Below are positions 7,208 to 14,901 of a DNA stretch of 44,650 nt, piece by piece. The notes beneath the pieces were generated by a model. It made no database searches, was not told the origin of the DNA, and was given only the letters and a program-made list of their open reading frames with translations. The stretch spans positions 1 to 44,650 of the forward strand of contig NZ_NXIB02000010.1 of NCBI RefSeq assembly GCF_002412335.2, written 5' to 3'. Made by a program: the position numbers and the translations under genes. The stretch is from Tychonema bourrellyi FEM_GT703. Lineage in GTDB: Bacteria; Cyanobacteriota; Cyanobacteriia; Cyanobacteriales; Microcoleaceae. Position 1 is the stretch's first letter. Every line of letters begins with the position of its first letter.

Positions 7208-8922
7208 CGAAATTCCTGCATCCCCATAGCTTGTCGCAGCGCTTGCTGGTTAGCGTTGGGTTGTCGATTACCACAGTTGGACTGGCAACTCTGGGACTTA
7301 ACTATCGGCTGATGCAGTCTGACTTACAAACGCAAGTTCATAACCGGGCTCAATCAATTACACAATCTCTGGAGTTTTCTACAGAAGGCTTACTAGAGTT
7401 GGAGAATAAAAGCATTCTGCGACGGGTTGTGCAAAATTTTGCCACGATGCCCGGTGTGTTGGAAATTGCGATTGTCGATCCATCTGGAATGGCGATCGCG
7501 CGCAGCCCTCAGAATGCGACTAATCAACCATACAATTCAATTTATCCGCAACTCGCGCAAGCGATCGACCAAGCGGCAACCACAAGCGTCGAAGTCAGCT
7601 ACGATATCGTACTAGATGGCAAGCCTGCGATCGCACAAATTCTGCCTTTTAGCAGTACCTTATTTGGCACATCCCAACGACGGGGAGTAGCGATCGCGCT
7701 ACTCGATCTCAACCAAATGAAGCAAGCTGCCGACAGAACTTTCATTACCTCAACTTTGTTATTGCTAGTTGGCATCATCACAATTTTGTTAATCATGGGG
7801 ATACTCCTTCAGAAGAATGTATTGCAACCCTTGCGGGACTTAAACGAAGCAGTTTCTCAAAGTAAAAAAACTGGCATCTTTCCTATGCCAAAGACGATTC
7901 CAGCTAACGAAATTCTATTTTTGGCAAGCACATTTGAGGAGGTATTCCGACAATTGGAAATCCACGAGCAACTCACCGCAGAAATAGCTCAACGGAAACA
8001 AATAGAAGTCACATTACGCGATAGCGAAGCCAGAGAAAGAGACAAATCTCAGCAGCTTGAGCAGGCAATTGAGAACTTAAAACGAACGCAATCCCAACTG
8101 ATTCAGACAGAAAAAATCTCATCCTTGGGGCAATTAGTTGCAGGAGTAGCCCATGAAATTAACAATCCGGTCGGCTTCATTCATGGCAATCTAATTCATG
8201 TACAATATTATGCTGACAGTCTCTTAAATTTGGTACACTTATATCAAAAGCATTATCCAAACCCAATTGGCGAAATTGAGGAAGAAGCAGAAAATATTGA
8301 GCTGGATTTTTTGCAAGATGATTTACCTAAAATTCTGAGTTCAATGAGAATTGGTACCGATCGCATTCGCCAGATTGTGCTGTCACTCCGCAATTTTTCC
8401 CGGATGGATGAGTCAGAATTTAAAGCAGTTGATATCCATGAAGGAATTGATAGCACGCTGTTAATTTTGCAACATCGTCTCAAAGCGCGGCCAGAACATC
8501 CAGAAATTAAAGTCATTCGAGACTATGGCGATTTACCGCTAGTTGAGTGTTATGCCGGACTACTTAACCAAGTATTTATGAATATTTTGGCAAACGCTAT
8601 TGATGCACTCGAAGAAATAAATACTCAACGGGTAGCTTGCTCGATCGAGAGGCACCCATGTTGTATTACAATTTGTACATCGGTGGTAGATTCGCAATGG
8701 GTTAAAATTGCGATCGTCGATAATGGCAATGGAATTCCAGAATCAATTCAAACACAGATATTCAATCCATTTTTTACAACAAAGCCTGTAGGGAAGGGAA
8801 CCGGAATGGGAATGGCGATTAGTTATCAGATTATTACTGAAAAACATGGTGGGACGCTTAGGTGTTTTTCAACGCCAGAAAAAGGGACGGAGTTTGAGAT
8901 TTGTATTCCTGTTCAGCATTAG
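7204..8922 (+). CDS. Membrane sensor histidine kinase coupled to the binding protein
   Basis: The start at 7204 overlaps the previous stop (ATGA); an in-frame ATG at 7195 is the alternative. The product has 572 residues: a transmembrane helix near 10-35, a periplasmic region of about 140 residues, a second helix near 178-200, HAMP-like and coiled-coil linker (about 205-300), a dimerisation/phosphoacceptor domain with His317 in VAHEINNP, and a HATPase domain with N box NILANAIDAL, G1 IVDNGNGIP and FNPFFTTKPVGKGTGMGMA. There is no receiver domain and no response regulator nearby, so its partner is elsewhere. The coupling suggests it reads the state of the lipoprotein. Confidence 0.88.
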   Translation: MTKFLHPHSLSQRLLVSVGLSITTVGLATLGLNYRLMQSDLQTQVHNRAQSITQSLEFSTEGLLELENKSILRRVVQNFATMPGVLEIAIVDPSGMAIARSPQNATNQPYNSIYPQLAQAIDQAATTSVEVSYDIVLDGKPAIAQILPFSSTLFGTSQRRGVAIALLDLNQMKQAADRTFITSTLLLLVGIITILLIMGILLQKNVLQPLRDLNEAVSQSKKTGIFPMPKTIPANEILFLASTFEEVFRQLEIHEQLTAEIAQRKQIEVTLRDSEARERDKSQQLEQAIENLKRTQSQLIQTEKISSLGQLVAGVAHEINNPVGFIHGNLIHVQYYADSLLNLVHLYQKHYPNPIGEIEEEAENIELDFLQDDLPKILSSMRIGTDRIRQIVLSLRNFSRMDESEFKAVDIHEGIDSTLLILQHRLKARPEHPEIKVIRDYGDLPLVECYAGLLNQVFMNILANAIDALEEINTQRVACSIERHPCCITICTSVVDSQWVKIAIVDNGNGIPESIQTQIFNPFFTTKPVGKGTGMGMAISYQIITEKHGGTLRCFSTPEKGTEFEICIPVQH

Positions 8923-9026
8923 GGGTTGACGATGGGTAAAATTTTGGTATAATTAATACTTCTAATACTGTAAAATGAAATCGTAAATTGTCATTTTAGG
9001 CAAATATTTATGAAAGTCAAAATTAC

Positions 9027-9935
9027 TCAAACCCCATAATCTGAAACCCAGGGATCGAGCTTGAATTCTGCCGCTAAAAAATCAATAAAACAAGTTATTT
9101 TTGCTGGATAAAAACGACTGCGACGATAAAACGCATGAATTTGCAAGGGAGTCGGCTGATAATCCTCCAACACAACTTTGATATCGCCCCGGTAAATCTC
9201 ATCACCAAACATCCAGACTGGCGCTACCGCAATGCCCAAACCCGATAACACTGCCGATCGAATCGCCACAGAACTATTAGTTTGAAAACAGCCCCCAACC
9301 CGCACCTTAATAGTGCCATCTGTTCCTTGAAAATGCCACTCATTCCCCGTTGCTAAATGGGTATAAACAATACAATCATGATGCACTAAATCATCCGGCT
9401 TTTTGGGTTCTCCCGCTTGCTCAAAATAGCCTGTGGTTGCCACTGTAACGCGGCGAGTCGTGCCGATGCGATCGCCAATCAGGGAACTATCCAGACGATT
9501 ACCAATGCGGATCAAAAGGTCTAAACCATCCTCTACAATGTCCACAAAATGATCCGCCATCATCAAATCGATCTTGACATCGGGATAGCGTTTAATAAAA
9601 GCTTTTAAACGGGGGACAATCTGCATTTGCCCAAACAGCACAGGACAGCCCAATCGTAAAGTGCCTGTAGCCCGTTCTTTTCCTGTTAAACTGGCCTCCG
9701 CTTCGGCGACGGTTTCCAAAATTTGCTGACAGTATTGATAGTATTTTTTCCCCTCTTCGGTCAAACTCAAATGGGTAGTAGAACGAGTCAGTAATTGTAC
9801 CCCCAAATATTTTTCCAGAGCGGCGATTTGCTTGCTAATGGTGGGTTGCGTCGTCTGTTGTTCCCGCGCTGCGGCAGAAAAACTATTCAATTCGATCGCC
9901 CGAACGAAACTTTGCATACACGCAATTCGATCCAT
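9027..9935 (-). CDS. LysR-family transcriptional regulator
   Basis: The start at 9935 (MDRIACMQSFVRAIELNSFS) has AGGTG just upstream; the open frame reaches 10022 but lacks a better start. The 302-residue product has the winged-helix N-terminus (SFSAAAREQQTTQPTISKQIAALEKYLGVQLL, given here as separate helices at about 18-49) and a periplasmic-binding-like effector domain from about residue 90 (TLRLGCPVLFGQMQIVPRL). It is of the CrgA/AphB-like type by eye. It diverges from the 10046 gene across 110 bp, the usual setting for a LysR protein controlling its neighbour. Confidence 0.9.
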   Translation of the reverse strand: MDRIACMQSFVRAIELNSFSAAAREQQTTQPTISKQIAALEKYLGVQLLTRSTTHLSLTEEGKKYYQYCQQILETVAEAEASLTGKERATGTLRLGCPVLFGQMQIVPRLKAFIKRYPDVKIDLMMADHFVDIVEDGLDLLIRIGNRLDSSLIGDRIGTTRRVTVATTGYFEQAGEPKKPDDLVHHDCIVYTHLATGNEWHFQGTDGTIKVRVGGCFQTNSSVAIRSAVLSGLGIAVAPVWMFGDEIYRGDIKVVLEDYQPTPLQIHAFYRRSRFYPAKITCFIDFLAAEFKLDPWVSDYGV

Positions 9936-9959
9936 ACAGCACCTATTCCAAAATGGCAT

Positions 9960-9973
9960 ATAGTATATTCTAT
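9960..9973. promoter_or_regulatory. Candidate LysR operator (ATAG-N6-CTAT)
   Basis: The inverted repeat ATAG at 9960-9963 and CTAT at 9970-9973 sits 25 bp from the LysR start, inside the divergent gap. AT-rich interrupted dyads of about this size are the usual LysR binding core. The call rests on position and symmetry alone; the strict T-N11-A form is not matched. Confidence 0.4.
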
Positions 9974-10045
9974 TTTGCCTGCTTCTCAAACAAATTGAAA
10001 TAGACGAGGATAGTCTCATCAACCGTTCTCACCCCAAAAACGCAG

Positions 10046-10423
10046 ATGTTAAAACTCAAATTCCTCAGTCCTCTGTTTGCTCCCCTAGCCCTCGCTAGCG
10101 TTATCAGTGTGGGAGATGTGGCTGTACATAGCTTTTTGCCCCAATTCCAAAATACGGCGATCGCAGCCCCGGAAATGACGGTTCAGCAAAAGATCGATAT
10201 CATCACTAAAAGCAAAGGACAAATTGGTAGTGGCGACCAATTGCGGCGATTTTTCTATGGTGATTTGTTACCATTAGGAGTACAACCCGGTGGAGCAGGC
10301 ATGGTGGTGAATCTCTACAACAAAGCCAACGATGTCACCTTTTCCTACTGTGCAACCTATGATGTCGTCGTAGCGGTGAAAAAAGGCAAGGTGCCAATGT
10401 TTGCCGCCGCTGAAGTCAAGTAA
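10046..10423 (+). CDS. Small secreted protein of unknown function
   Basis: The 125-residue product has a signal peptide (residues 1 to about 41, cleavage likely near AIAAPEM) and a soluble part of about 84 residues containing YGDLLPLGVQPGGAGMVVNLYNKANDVTFSY. It has one Cys in the mature part. I do not recognise the family. It is the first gene opposite the LysR regulator and is followed 64 bp later by a peroxiredoxin-like gene, so a role in the same stress response is possible but only by context. Confidence 0.7.
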   Translation: MLKLKFLSPLFAPLALASVISVGDVAVHSFLPQFQNTAIAAPEMTVQQKIDIITKSKGQIGSGDQLRRFFYGDLLPLGVQPGGAGMVVNLYNKANDVTFSYCATYDVVVAVKKGKVPMFAAAEVK

Positions 10424-10487
10424 TTTGTCTTTCCCCTTGCAGATGGAATGTGAGGGTAAATTTCCTATATTGTTATAGGAAAATCCT

Positions 10488-11144
10488 GTGAATTTACAAC
10501 TTGAACTGTCGAAATTTAAACGGGAATTTTTGCTAAAAATTCCCTCTGAAAAAGCGGTAATCATGCAAGGAGCAACCCAAGCATTAGCGAAGGAATTTCA
10601 AAACCGAAGAGCATTGAGAATTGACGATGAAGCCCCCGATTTTGTCATCCAAAATACTGACGGTCAGCAGATTAGTCTTTACGACAAATTAAATCAAGTA
10701 GCCGTTATTCTCACCTTTTATTTTGGGGGTTGGTGCCCGTATTGCAATCTCGAATTACGGGCTTATGAGAGGCTATTACCCAAAATTCAGGCATTAGGAG
10801 CTTCGGTTTTGGCTATTTCTCCCCAAACGCTTGATGCTTCCCAAAAAACAGTCCTCAACAACGGACTTTCCTTTGATGTCCTCAGTGATGCGGGTTGTCA
10901 AATTGCCCGTGATTATGGTATTGTCTTTGAAATTCCCGATCGCCTTCGACTGCTTTATACCGAACTGGGTCACGCTCTCCCCGATTACAACGGGACGGAA
11001 GATTGGCTGTTACCTGTTACTGCAACTTTTATTATCGATCGCCGTCGTCATATTGCCCTAGCTCATATTGACGTGGACTATACTAAGCGTTATGAACCAG
11101 CCGATGCGATCGCCATTTTACTGTCTCTGTTTGTGGCTGCTTAG
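10488..11144 (+). CDS. Peroxiredoxin-like (AhpC/TSA-fold) protein
   Basis: Thioredoxin-fold protein of 218 residues. It starts at GTG 10488. After about 45 residues of helical N-terminus comes the redoxin domain: APDFVIQNTDGQQISLYDKL, then the active site FGGWCPYCNLEL with Cys83 and Cys86 in a CxxC, unlike the single PxxxT/SxxC of classical peroxiredoxins. It ends with TATFIIDRRRHIALAHIDVDY. It probably reduces peroxides or disulfides in the cytoplasm (no signal peptide). A decayed copy of its 3' end lies at 5704-5795. Confidence 0.85.
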   Translation: MNLQLELSKFKREFLLKIPSEKAVIMQGATQALAKEFQNRRALRIDDEAPDFVIQNTDGQQISLYDKLNQVAVILTFYFGGWCPYCNLELRAYERLLPKIQALGASVLAISPQTLDASQKTVLNNGLSFDVLSDAGCQIARDYGIVFEIPDRLRLLYTELGHALPDYNGTEDWLLPVTATFIIDRRRHIALAHIDVDYTKRYEPADAIAILLSLFVAA

Positions 11145-11194
11145 TTCTGATTAATTTTGATTGTCCCTGAATCGTTCATTAATGGATCTTTAAC

Positions 11195-11899
11195 ATGGAA
11201 CTTCAAGATACCTTGGCTTTATTACATCCGGCGATCGCCATTATTGTCGTCTTTCCCTTAATCGGAGTTGTAGTGAATCGCGCCCTACTCACCCGTCAGC
11301 GTCGCCTGGAAGTCGTCGATGGGCAAAAAAGTAAAATTCCGCCAGTAGTAGGTTCTGAGCACGTAGCGATCGGTAATTGGTTGAGTGGCTCAGTGGTAGG
11401 AGTTGCCCTACTGGGAATGGCCTATCCCATCTTCTCAAAAATGCTGAGTAACGACACCCTCACCAAAGAACCTTTTCGAGTCTTTTTTGCGATCGCCATT
11501 TTCCTGTTAACCATTGCTTCTTTCGCACTACTATTTAAGGCAAGAGTTAAACTATGGCGAGGCATTTTTGCCACTTTTACAGGGATGGGATTGATGATTT
11601 TAGGGTTTCAACCAGAAATCTTTCGTCGGGATAATGAATGGTTTGTTTCCCATTATTACTACGGTATGATAGCCTCTTTGTTGATGATTTTTTCAGTGGC
11701 GATTGTTCAAGATATTTATCAGGATAGACAAAATCGCTGGCGCCGGGTTCATATCATCCTCAATTGTTTGGCTCTCCTGTTCTTTCTCGGTCAGGGAATG
11801 ACTGGTGCAAGAGATTTACTAGAAATTCCCCTCCATTGGCAATCAAAATATATCTATCAATGCGATTACACCAATAAAACCTGTTCCCAACCCAAATAA
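11195..11899 (+). CDS. DUF4079-type membrane protein
   Basis: The 234-residue product has about six hydrophobic segments: residues 8-28, 66-82, 98-117, 122-140, 152-172 and 184-204. The N-terminal LLHPAIAIIVVFPLIGVVVNRAL and the late histidines in FVSHYYYGM and RRVHIILN fit the cyanobacterial DUF4079 family, which looks like a b-type-cytochrome four-helix fold (family knowledge, held loosely). The C-terminus has a Cys pair, CDYTNKTC. It starts 50 bp after the peroxiredoxin-like gene and 15 bp before a cupin gene, so probably in one operon. Confidence 0.7.
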   Translation: MELQDTLALLHPAIAIIVVFPLIGVVVNRALLTRQRRLEVVDGQKSKIPPVVGSEHVAIGNWLSGSVVGVALLGMAYPIFSKMLSNDTLTKEPFRVFFAIAIFLLTIASFALLFKARVKLWRGIFATFTGMGLMILGFQPEIFRRDNEWFVSHYYYGMIASLLMIFSVAIVQDIYQDRQNRWRRVHIILNCLALLFFLGQGMTGARDLLEIPLHWQSKYIYQCDYTNKTCSQPK

Positions 11900-11914
11900 A
11901 AAGGTGGTTTGAAA

Positions 11915-12268
11915 ATGATGAAAGCCAGAATTTTTCCCCTAGAAGCTGATGTGCGTTTCTCCGATGAAGCTGCTACCGTGACTGAAATTATTCAGACTGA
12001 AAATGCTAGCATCGCTATTTGGGGAGTCAAGCCTGGGCAAATTGTGCAAGCCCATTGTCACCCGGATGGACAAGATACTTGGGTGATGCTCCGGGGCACT
12101 TTGACGTATTATTTAGGCAATGGTCAAAGCCAAACCTTGAATGCTGGTGAAGTTGCGATCGCAGAAAAAAATCAGATTCATGGGGCGGTGAATGACAATA
12201 GTGAAGATGCTGTGTTTATCTCCATTTATTCTGCTCCCCAGATTGGCTATGAAAAGGCATCACCTTAA
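11915..12268 (+). CDS. Cupin-domain protein
   Basis: Small single-cupin protein of 117 residues. The start at ATG 11915 is preceded at good distance by AAGGTGG (11901-11907); a TTG at 11909 is in frame but worse placed. The cupin motif 1 histidines are in VQAHCHPDGQDTWVMLRGTLTYYLG (two His plus a later acidic residue), and motif 2 is in KNQIHGAVNDN. Metal binding is therefore likely; substrate unknown. It ends the tightly spaced part of the redox-type gene string. Confidence 0.85.
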   Translation: MMKARIFPLEADVRFSDEAATVTEIIQTENASIAIWGVKPGQIVQAHCHPDGQDTWVMLRGTLTYYLGNGQSQTLNAGEVAIAEKNQIHGAVNDNSEDAVFISIYSAPQIGYEKASP

Positions 12269-12292
12269 ACTAATTTAATGTAAAGCTGCGTA

Positions 12293-12395
12293 TATAGCAA
12301 TCCTAAATGAGTCATAAATATTTTTACCCCACCCCAACCCTCCCCTTATCAAGGGGAGGGAGTAAGAAATTCACAAATGATTTAGGATTGCTATA
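12293..12395. repeat. 103-bp element with 16-bp perfect terminal inverted repeats
   Basis: TATAGCAATCCTAAAT (12293-12308) is matched exactly in reverse by ATTTAGGATTGCTATA (12380-12395). Inside is a second hairpin, CCTCCCCTTATCAAGGGGAGG near 12349-12369. It looks like a miniature inverted-repeat element (MITE-like) with no coding capacity, and it occupies most of the 256-bp gap between the cupin and EamA genes. A different family from the 72-bp element. Confidence 0.8.
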
Positions 12396-12435
12396 GTGAG
12401 TTTAAATGAGTCGTGAAACTCTCTTCTCTTTCCCT

Positions 12436-12464
12436 TCTTCGCGTTCTTCGCGTCTTCGCGGTTA
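12436..12464. repeat. Dispersed CTTCGCGTCTTCGCGGTTA repeat
   Basis: The motif TTCTTCGCGTCTTCGCGG here appears in the opposite orientation at about 40044-40074 (CCGCGAAGACGCAAAGGACG). Intergenic in both cases. A dispersed repeat of unknown role. Confidence 0.6.
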
Positions 12465-12524
12465 GTTTAAAAAATTTGAATTATTGCCCGAATCCATGTC
12501 ATAAAATCAACATCAATAAAGAGC

Positions 12525-13571
12525 ATGAAAGTTGCCAATAAAGTACATCAAATTTTAATGAGAGTTCCTGCCCCGATGTATCTTGGCATAGCTGTTTTGA
12601 TTTTTGCGGCCTCTAATTCTGTTACTAAAAAAATAGTTGACATTGGTCAAAATCATGCTATCAATGGCAGAAATCCTATCTCACTCTGCAATGTCTTATT
12701 TGTAGGTAATATTTGTGCTTTGGGGTTAATGACTCTAATTTTTTATCAAGACTGGAAACCGCATACTCTGAAAGCTCTGACTCGTAAAGATTGGATTAGT
12801 TTAACCATTACAGGTATTTTATCGGGGGCGATCGCTCCAGCGTTAAATTTTTCAGCCCTGGGACAGACAAATATTACCAATATCGTTTTAATTGGGCGCA
12901 TCGAACCAATTTTAACCCTGGTCTTGGGTGTTTGGCTGTTGGGTTCGCGGGTCAATTTTTGGTCAATTGCAGGCTCTCTGATTTCCTTGGTTGGGGTGGT
13001 AGTGACTGCTTTTTTGGCTAGTTCAGGGCAGATGATGACGATGGCTGGATTTCACATTGGAACAGGAGAAATTTTTGTGGCGATCGCAGCGATCATTGGT
13101 TCTATTGCGACCATCGTTGGTAAACTGCAATTACAATCGATTCCCTTGGGAATTTTTACGATTTATCGCAATATTCTGGGGACGGTGATTTTTTTCCTAT
13201 TGGCTAATCTCCTTTACGGGCCAAACCATTTTGCAGAAGTGTTATCTCCTTTTCTGTGGCAATGGATGATAGTCTATGCGGCGGTTATTATCATCACGGG
13301 TCAATTATGTTGGTTAGCAGGTTTGAAAAATGCGACTTCAACGGAACTCAATTTAGCTAGTTTATTGAACCCAATTGCTGCTATAATCATGGGATATTTA
13401 ATTTTAGGGGAATCTCCTACTTTAGCTCAATATTTAGGGGGAAGTTTATTATTGGTGGGGATTATCTTGGGTTTTGTTGGCAACCTACATCAGGCTAAAA
13501 TAAATCGAGAATTAGTTAACCCCAGTCCTCGCGAGGCAATGTCAATGGCGATCGGTTTCCGGGGAGTTTAA
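12525..13571 (+). CDS. EamA-family (DMT) permease
   Basis: Integral membrane protein of 348 residues with about ten hydrophobic helices arranged as two EamA repeats (about residues 18-165 and 180-322). It resembles drug/metabolite exporters such as RhaT/YdcZ-type DMT proteins. The second repeat ends with ASLLNPIAAIIMGYLILGESPTLAQYLGGSLLLVG (in two pieces), the usual EamA signature. Substrate cannot be told. It follows the 103-bp inverted-repeat element and precedes the DM13 gene by 22 bp, suggesting cotranscription with the latter. Confidence 0.85.
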   Translation: MKVANKVHQILMRVPAPMYLGIAVLIFAASNSVTKKIVDIGQNHAINGRNPISLCNVLFVGNICALGLMTLIFYQDWKPHTLKALTRKDWISLTITGILSGAIAPALNFSALGQTNITNIVLIGRIEPILTLVLGVWLLGSRVNFWSIAGSLISLVGVVVTAFLASSGQMMTMAGFHIGTGEIFVAIAAIIGSIATIVGKLQLQSIPLGIFTIYRNILGTVIFFLLANLLYGPNHFAEVLSPFLWQWMIVYAAVIIITGQLCWLAGLKNATSTELNLASLLNPIAAIIMGYLILGESPTLAQYLGGSLLLVGIILGFVGNLHQAKINRELVNPSPREAMSMAIGFRGV

Positions 13572-13593
13572 TGTTTTAAGGAAGAGGATTTTT

Positions 13594-14154
13594 ATGAAAC
13601 GCCGCTATTTCAACTTTGCTAGTTTTACCTTTGTGTTAACAATCGCGATCGCCTGCACCAAAACCGCTGGCGATCGAACTGCTACTGCGTCATCCGGCAC
13701 TTCTGAAACAACGCCAACGCCTGCTGCTGTTTCCTCTCCAACTGGGCCAGCGACATCACCCGTAACGGCTCAAGCCGCAAAAGTTCTAGCTTCTGGCACT
13801 TTTGTCGATGGCGAACACCCCACCAAAGGCACTGCCCGCATTGTTCAGAAAGGGAATCAGCGCATTCTGGAACTCGATCGAGCATTTAAAACCTCAACGT
13901 CTGGTCCTGATTTGGTCGTGATTTTGCACAAATCGCCCGATGTCATTGGCTCGACAGTTCCCCCAGCCTATCCCATCAAGAAAGGTGACTATGTGTTCAT
14001 CGCACCACTCAAGTCATACAGCGGTGCTCAAAGCTATGTGATTCCAGCCAGCATCAACTCAGAAGATTTTGCTTCGGCGGCAATTTGGTGCCGTAAGTTC
14101 AATGCCACCTTTGGTGCTGCTAGACTTCAGCGATCGAGTTCCGCAAGGCTCTGA
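13594..14154 (+). CDS. DM13-domain secreted protein
   Basis: The 186-residue product has an N-terminal hydrophobic segment ending in IAIAC (Cys near 21), consistent with a lipoprotein, then a Ser/Thr/Pro-rich linker (about 25-65) and a DM13 domain (about 67-175). Domain hallmarks are ASGTFVDGEHPTKGTARIV near the start and the conserved AAIWCRKFNATFGAA near the end with its single Cys. DM13 domains have been proposed to take part in extracytoplasmic redox chemistry. The neighbouring peroxiredoxin-like and DUF4079 genes fit that theme. The last ten residues (RLQRSSSARL) lie outside the domain. Confidence 0.85.
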   Translation: MKRRYFNFASFTFVLTIAIACTKTAGDRTATASSGTSETTPTPAAVSSPTGPATSPVTAQAAKVLASGTFVDGEHPTKGTARIVQKGNQRILELDRAFKTSTSGPDLVVILHKSPDVIGSTVPPAYPIKKGDYVFIAPLKSYSGAQSYVIPASINSEDFASAAIWCRKFNATFGAARLQRSSSARL

Positions 14155-14280
14155 CCGCTCCAGAGAAATAAGCCTGGTATTATAAAACTTCATTAAGTTT
14201 GTAAGCAGTAGTAAGCAATGGTAGTATCATATAGTCAACAAGCCAGAATTATTGCGAGCGTTAAAAAATGGAGAGTCTAA

Positions 14281-14711
14281 ATGCAACTAGCAGAGAGACA
14301 CATCATTAAATCCACCGAGAATCGTTTTGTTGAAATTGACGACTTAGCCTTTAAATCCAAAAATTAGTAGCTAGTATTGATTTAGGGCTGAATAATTTAG
14401 TGGCGTTAACTTCAAATCAGCCGGGATTTGTCCCTTTACTGATTAACGGGCGACCACTGAAATCAATTAATCAATTCTACAACAAGCGTAAGGCACAATT
14501 GCAATCTCAATTAAAAGGAAATCGCTTCTCCTCATCACGGATTCAACGCCTGACTCGTTGTCGCCATCAAAAAGTTGATAACTACTTGCACCACAGCAGT
14601 CGGCAGATTATCAATCTGCTCGAATCACAAGGGATTGGGACGCTAGTAAACGGAGTTTGCTATGATTCGATTGATGAAATAGAAATTGTCCAAAAAATCA
14701 ATTGTATATGA
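14281..14711 (+). pseudogene. Degenerate TnpB (IS605 OrfB-type) remnant
   Basis: Two pieces survive. Positions 14281-14367 read MQLAERHIIKSTENRF and on to FKSKN followed by TAG, matching the extreme N-terminus of TnpB. From 14370, in another frame, ASIDLGLNNLVALTS gives the RuvC-I aspartate, followed by about 90 residues of the RuvC-domain helical insert to about 14649. Roughly 150 codons between the pieces and everything after (RuvC-II Glu, zinc finger, RuvC-III Asp) are missing. No TnpA is present. It is a dead copy and cannot make an active nuclease. Confidence 0.8.
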
Positions 14712-14738
14712 GAAGTTTTGCGGAAGCTTACCCGAACG

Positions 14739-14773
14739 AGCAATTTGTGCAACAGGTTGTTGTACAAATTGCT
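14739..14773. other. Strong 35-nt hairpin downstream of the tnpB remnant
   Basis: A 16-nt arm AGCAATTTGTGCAACA (14739-14754) pairs with TGTTGTACAAATTGCT (14758-14773) around the loop GGT, with a single G:T. It sits just after the tnpB remnant and 130 bp before the end of the convergent pentapeptide-repeat gene. It might be part of an IS200/IS605 end or a bidirectional terminator; no T run follows on the plus strand. The remaining bases 14774-14901 show nothing else. Confidence 0.6.
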
Positions 14774-14901
14774 TTACAATAAACAGCCATTATTGATTTA
14801 GCCCGGTGAGTCCTTCTCTCATCGTTGCCTTTGACCGTTCGCTCTCCGAGTAAGTCGAGCATTTACTTTTTCAAAGTAGAATTGCCACTACCAAACAATC
14901 C

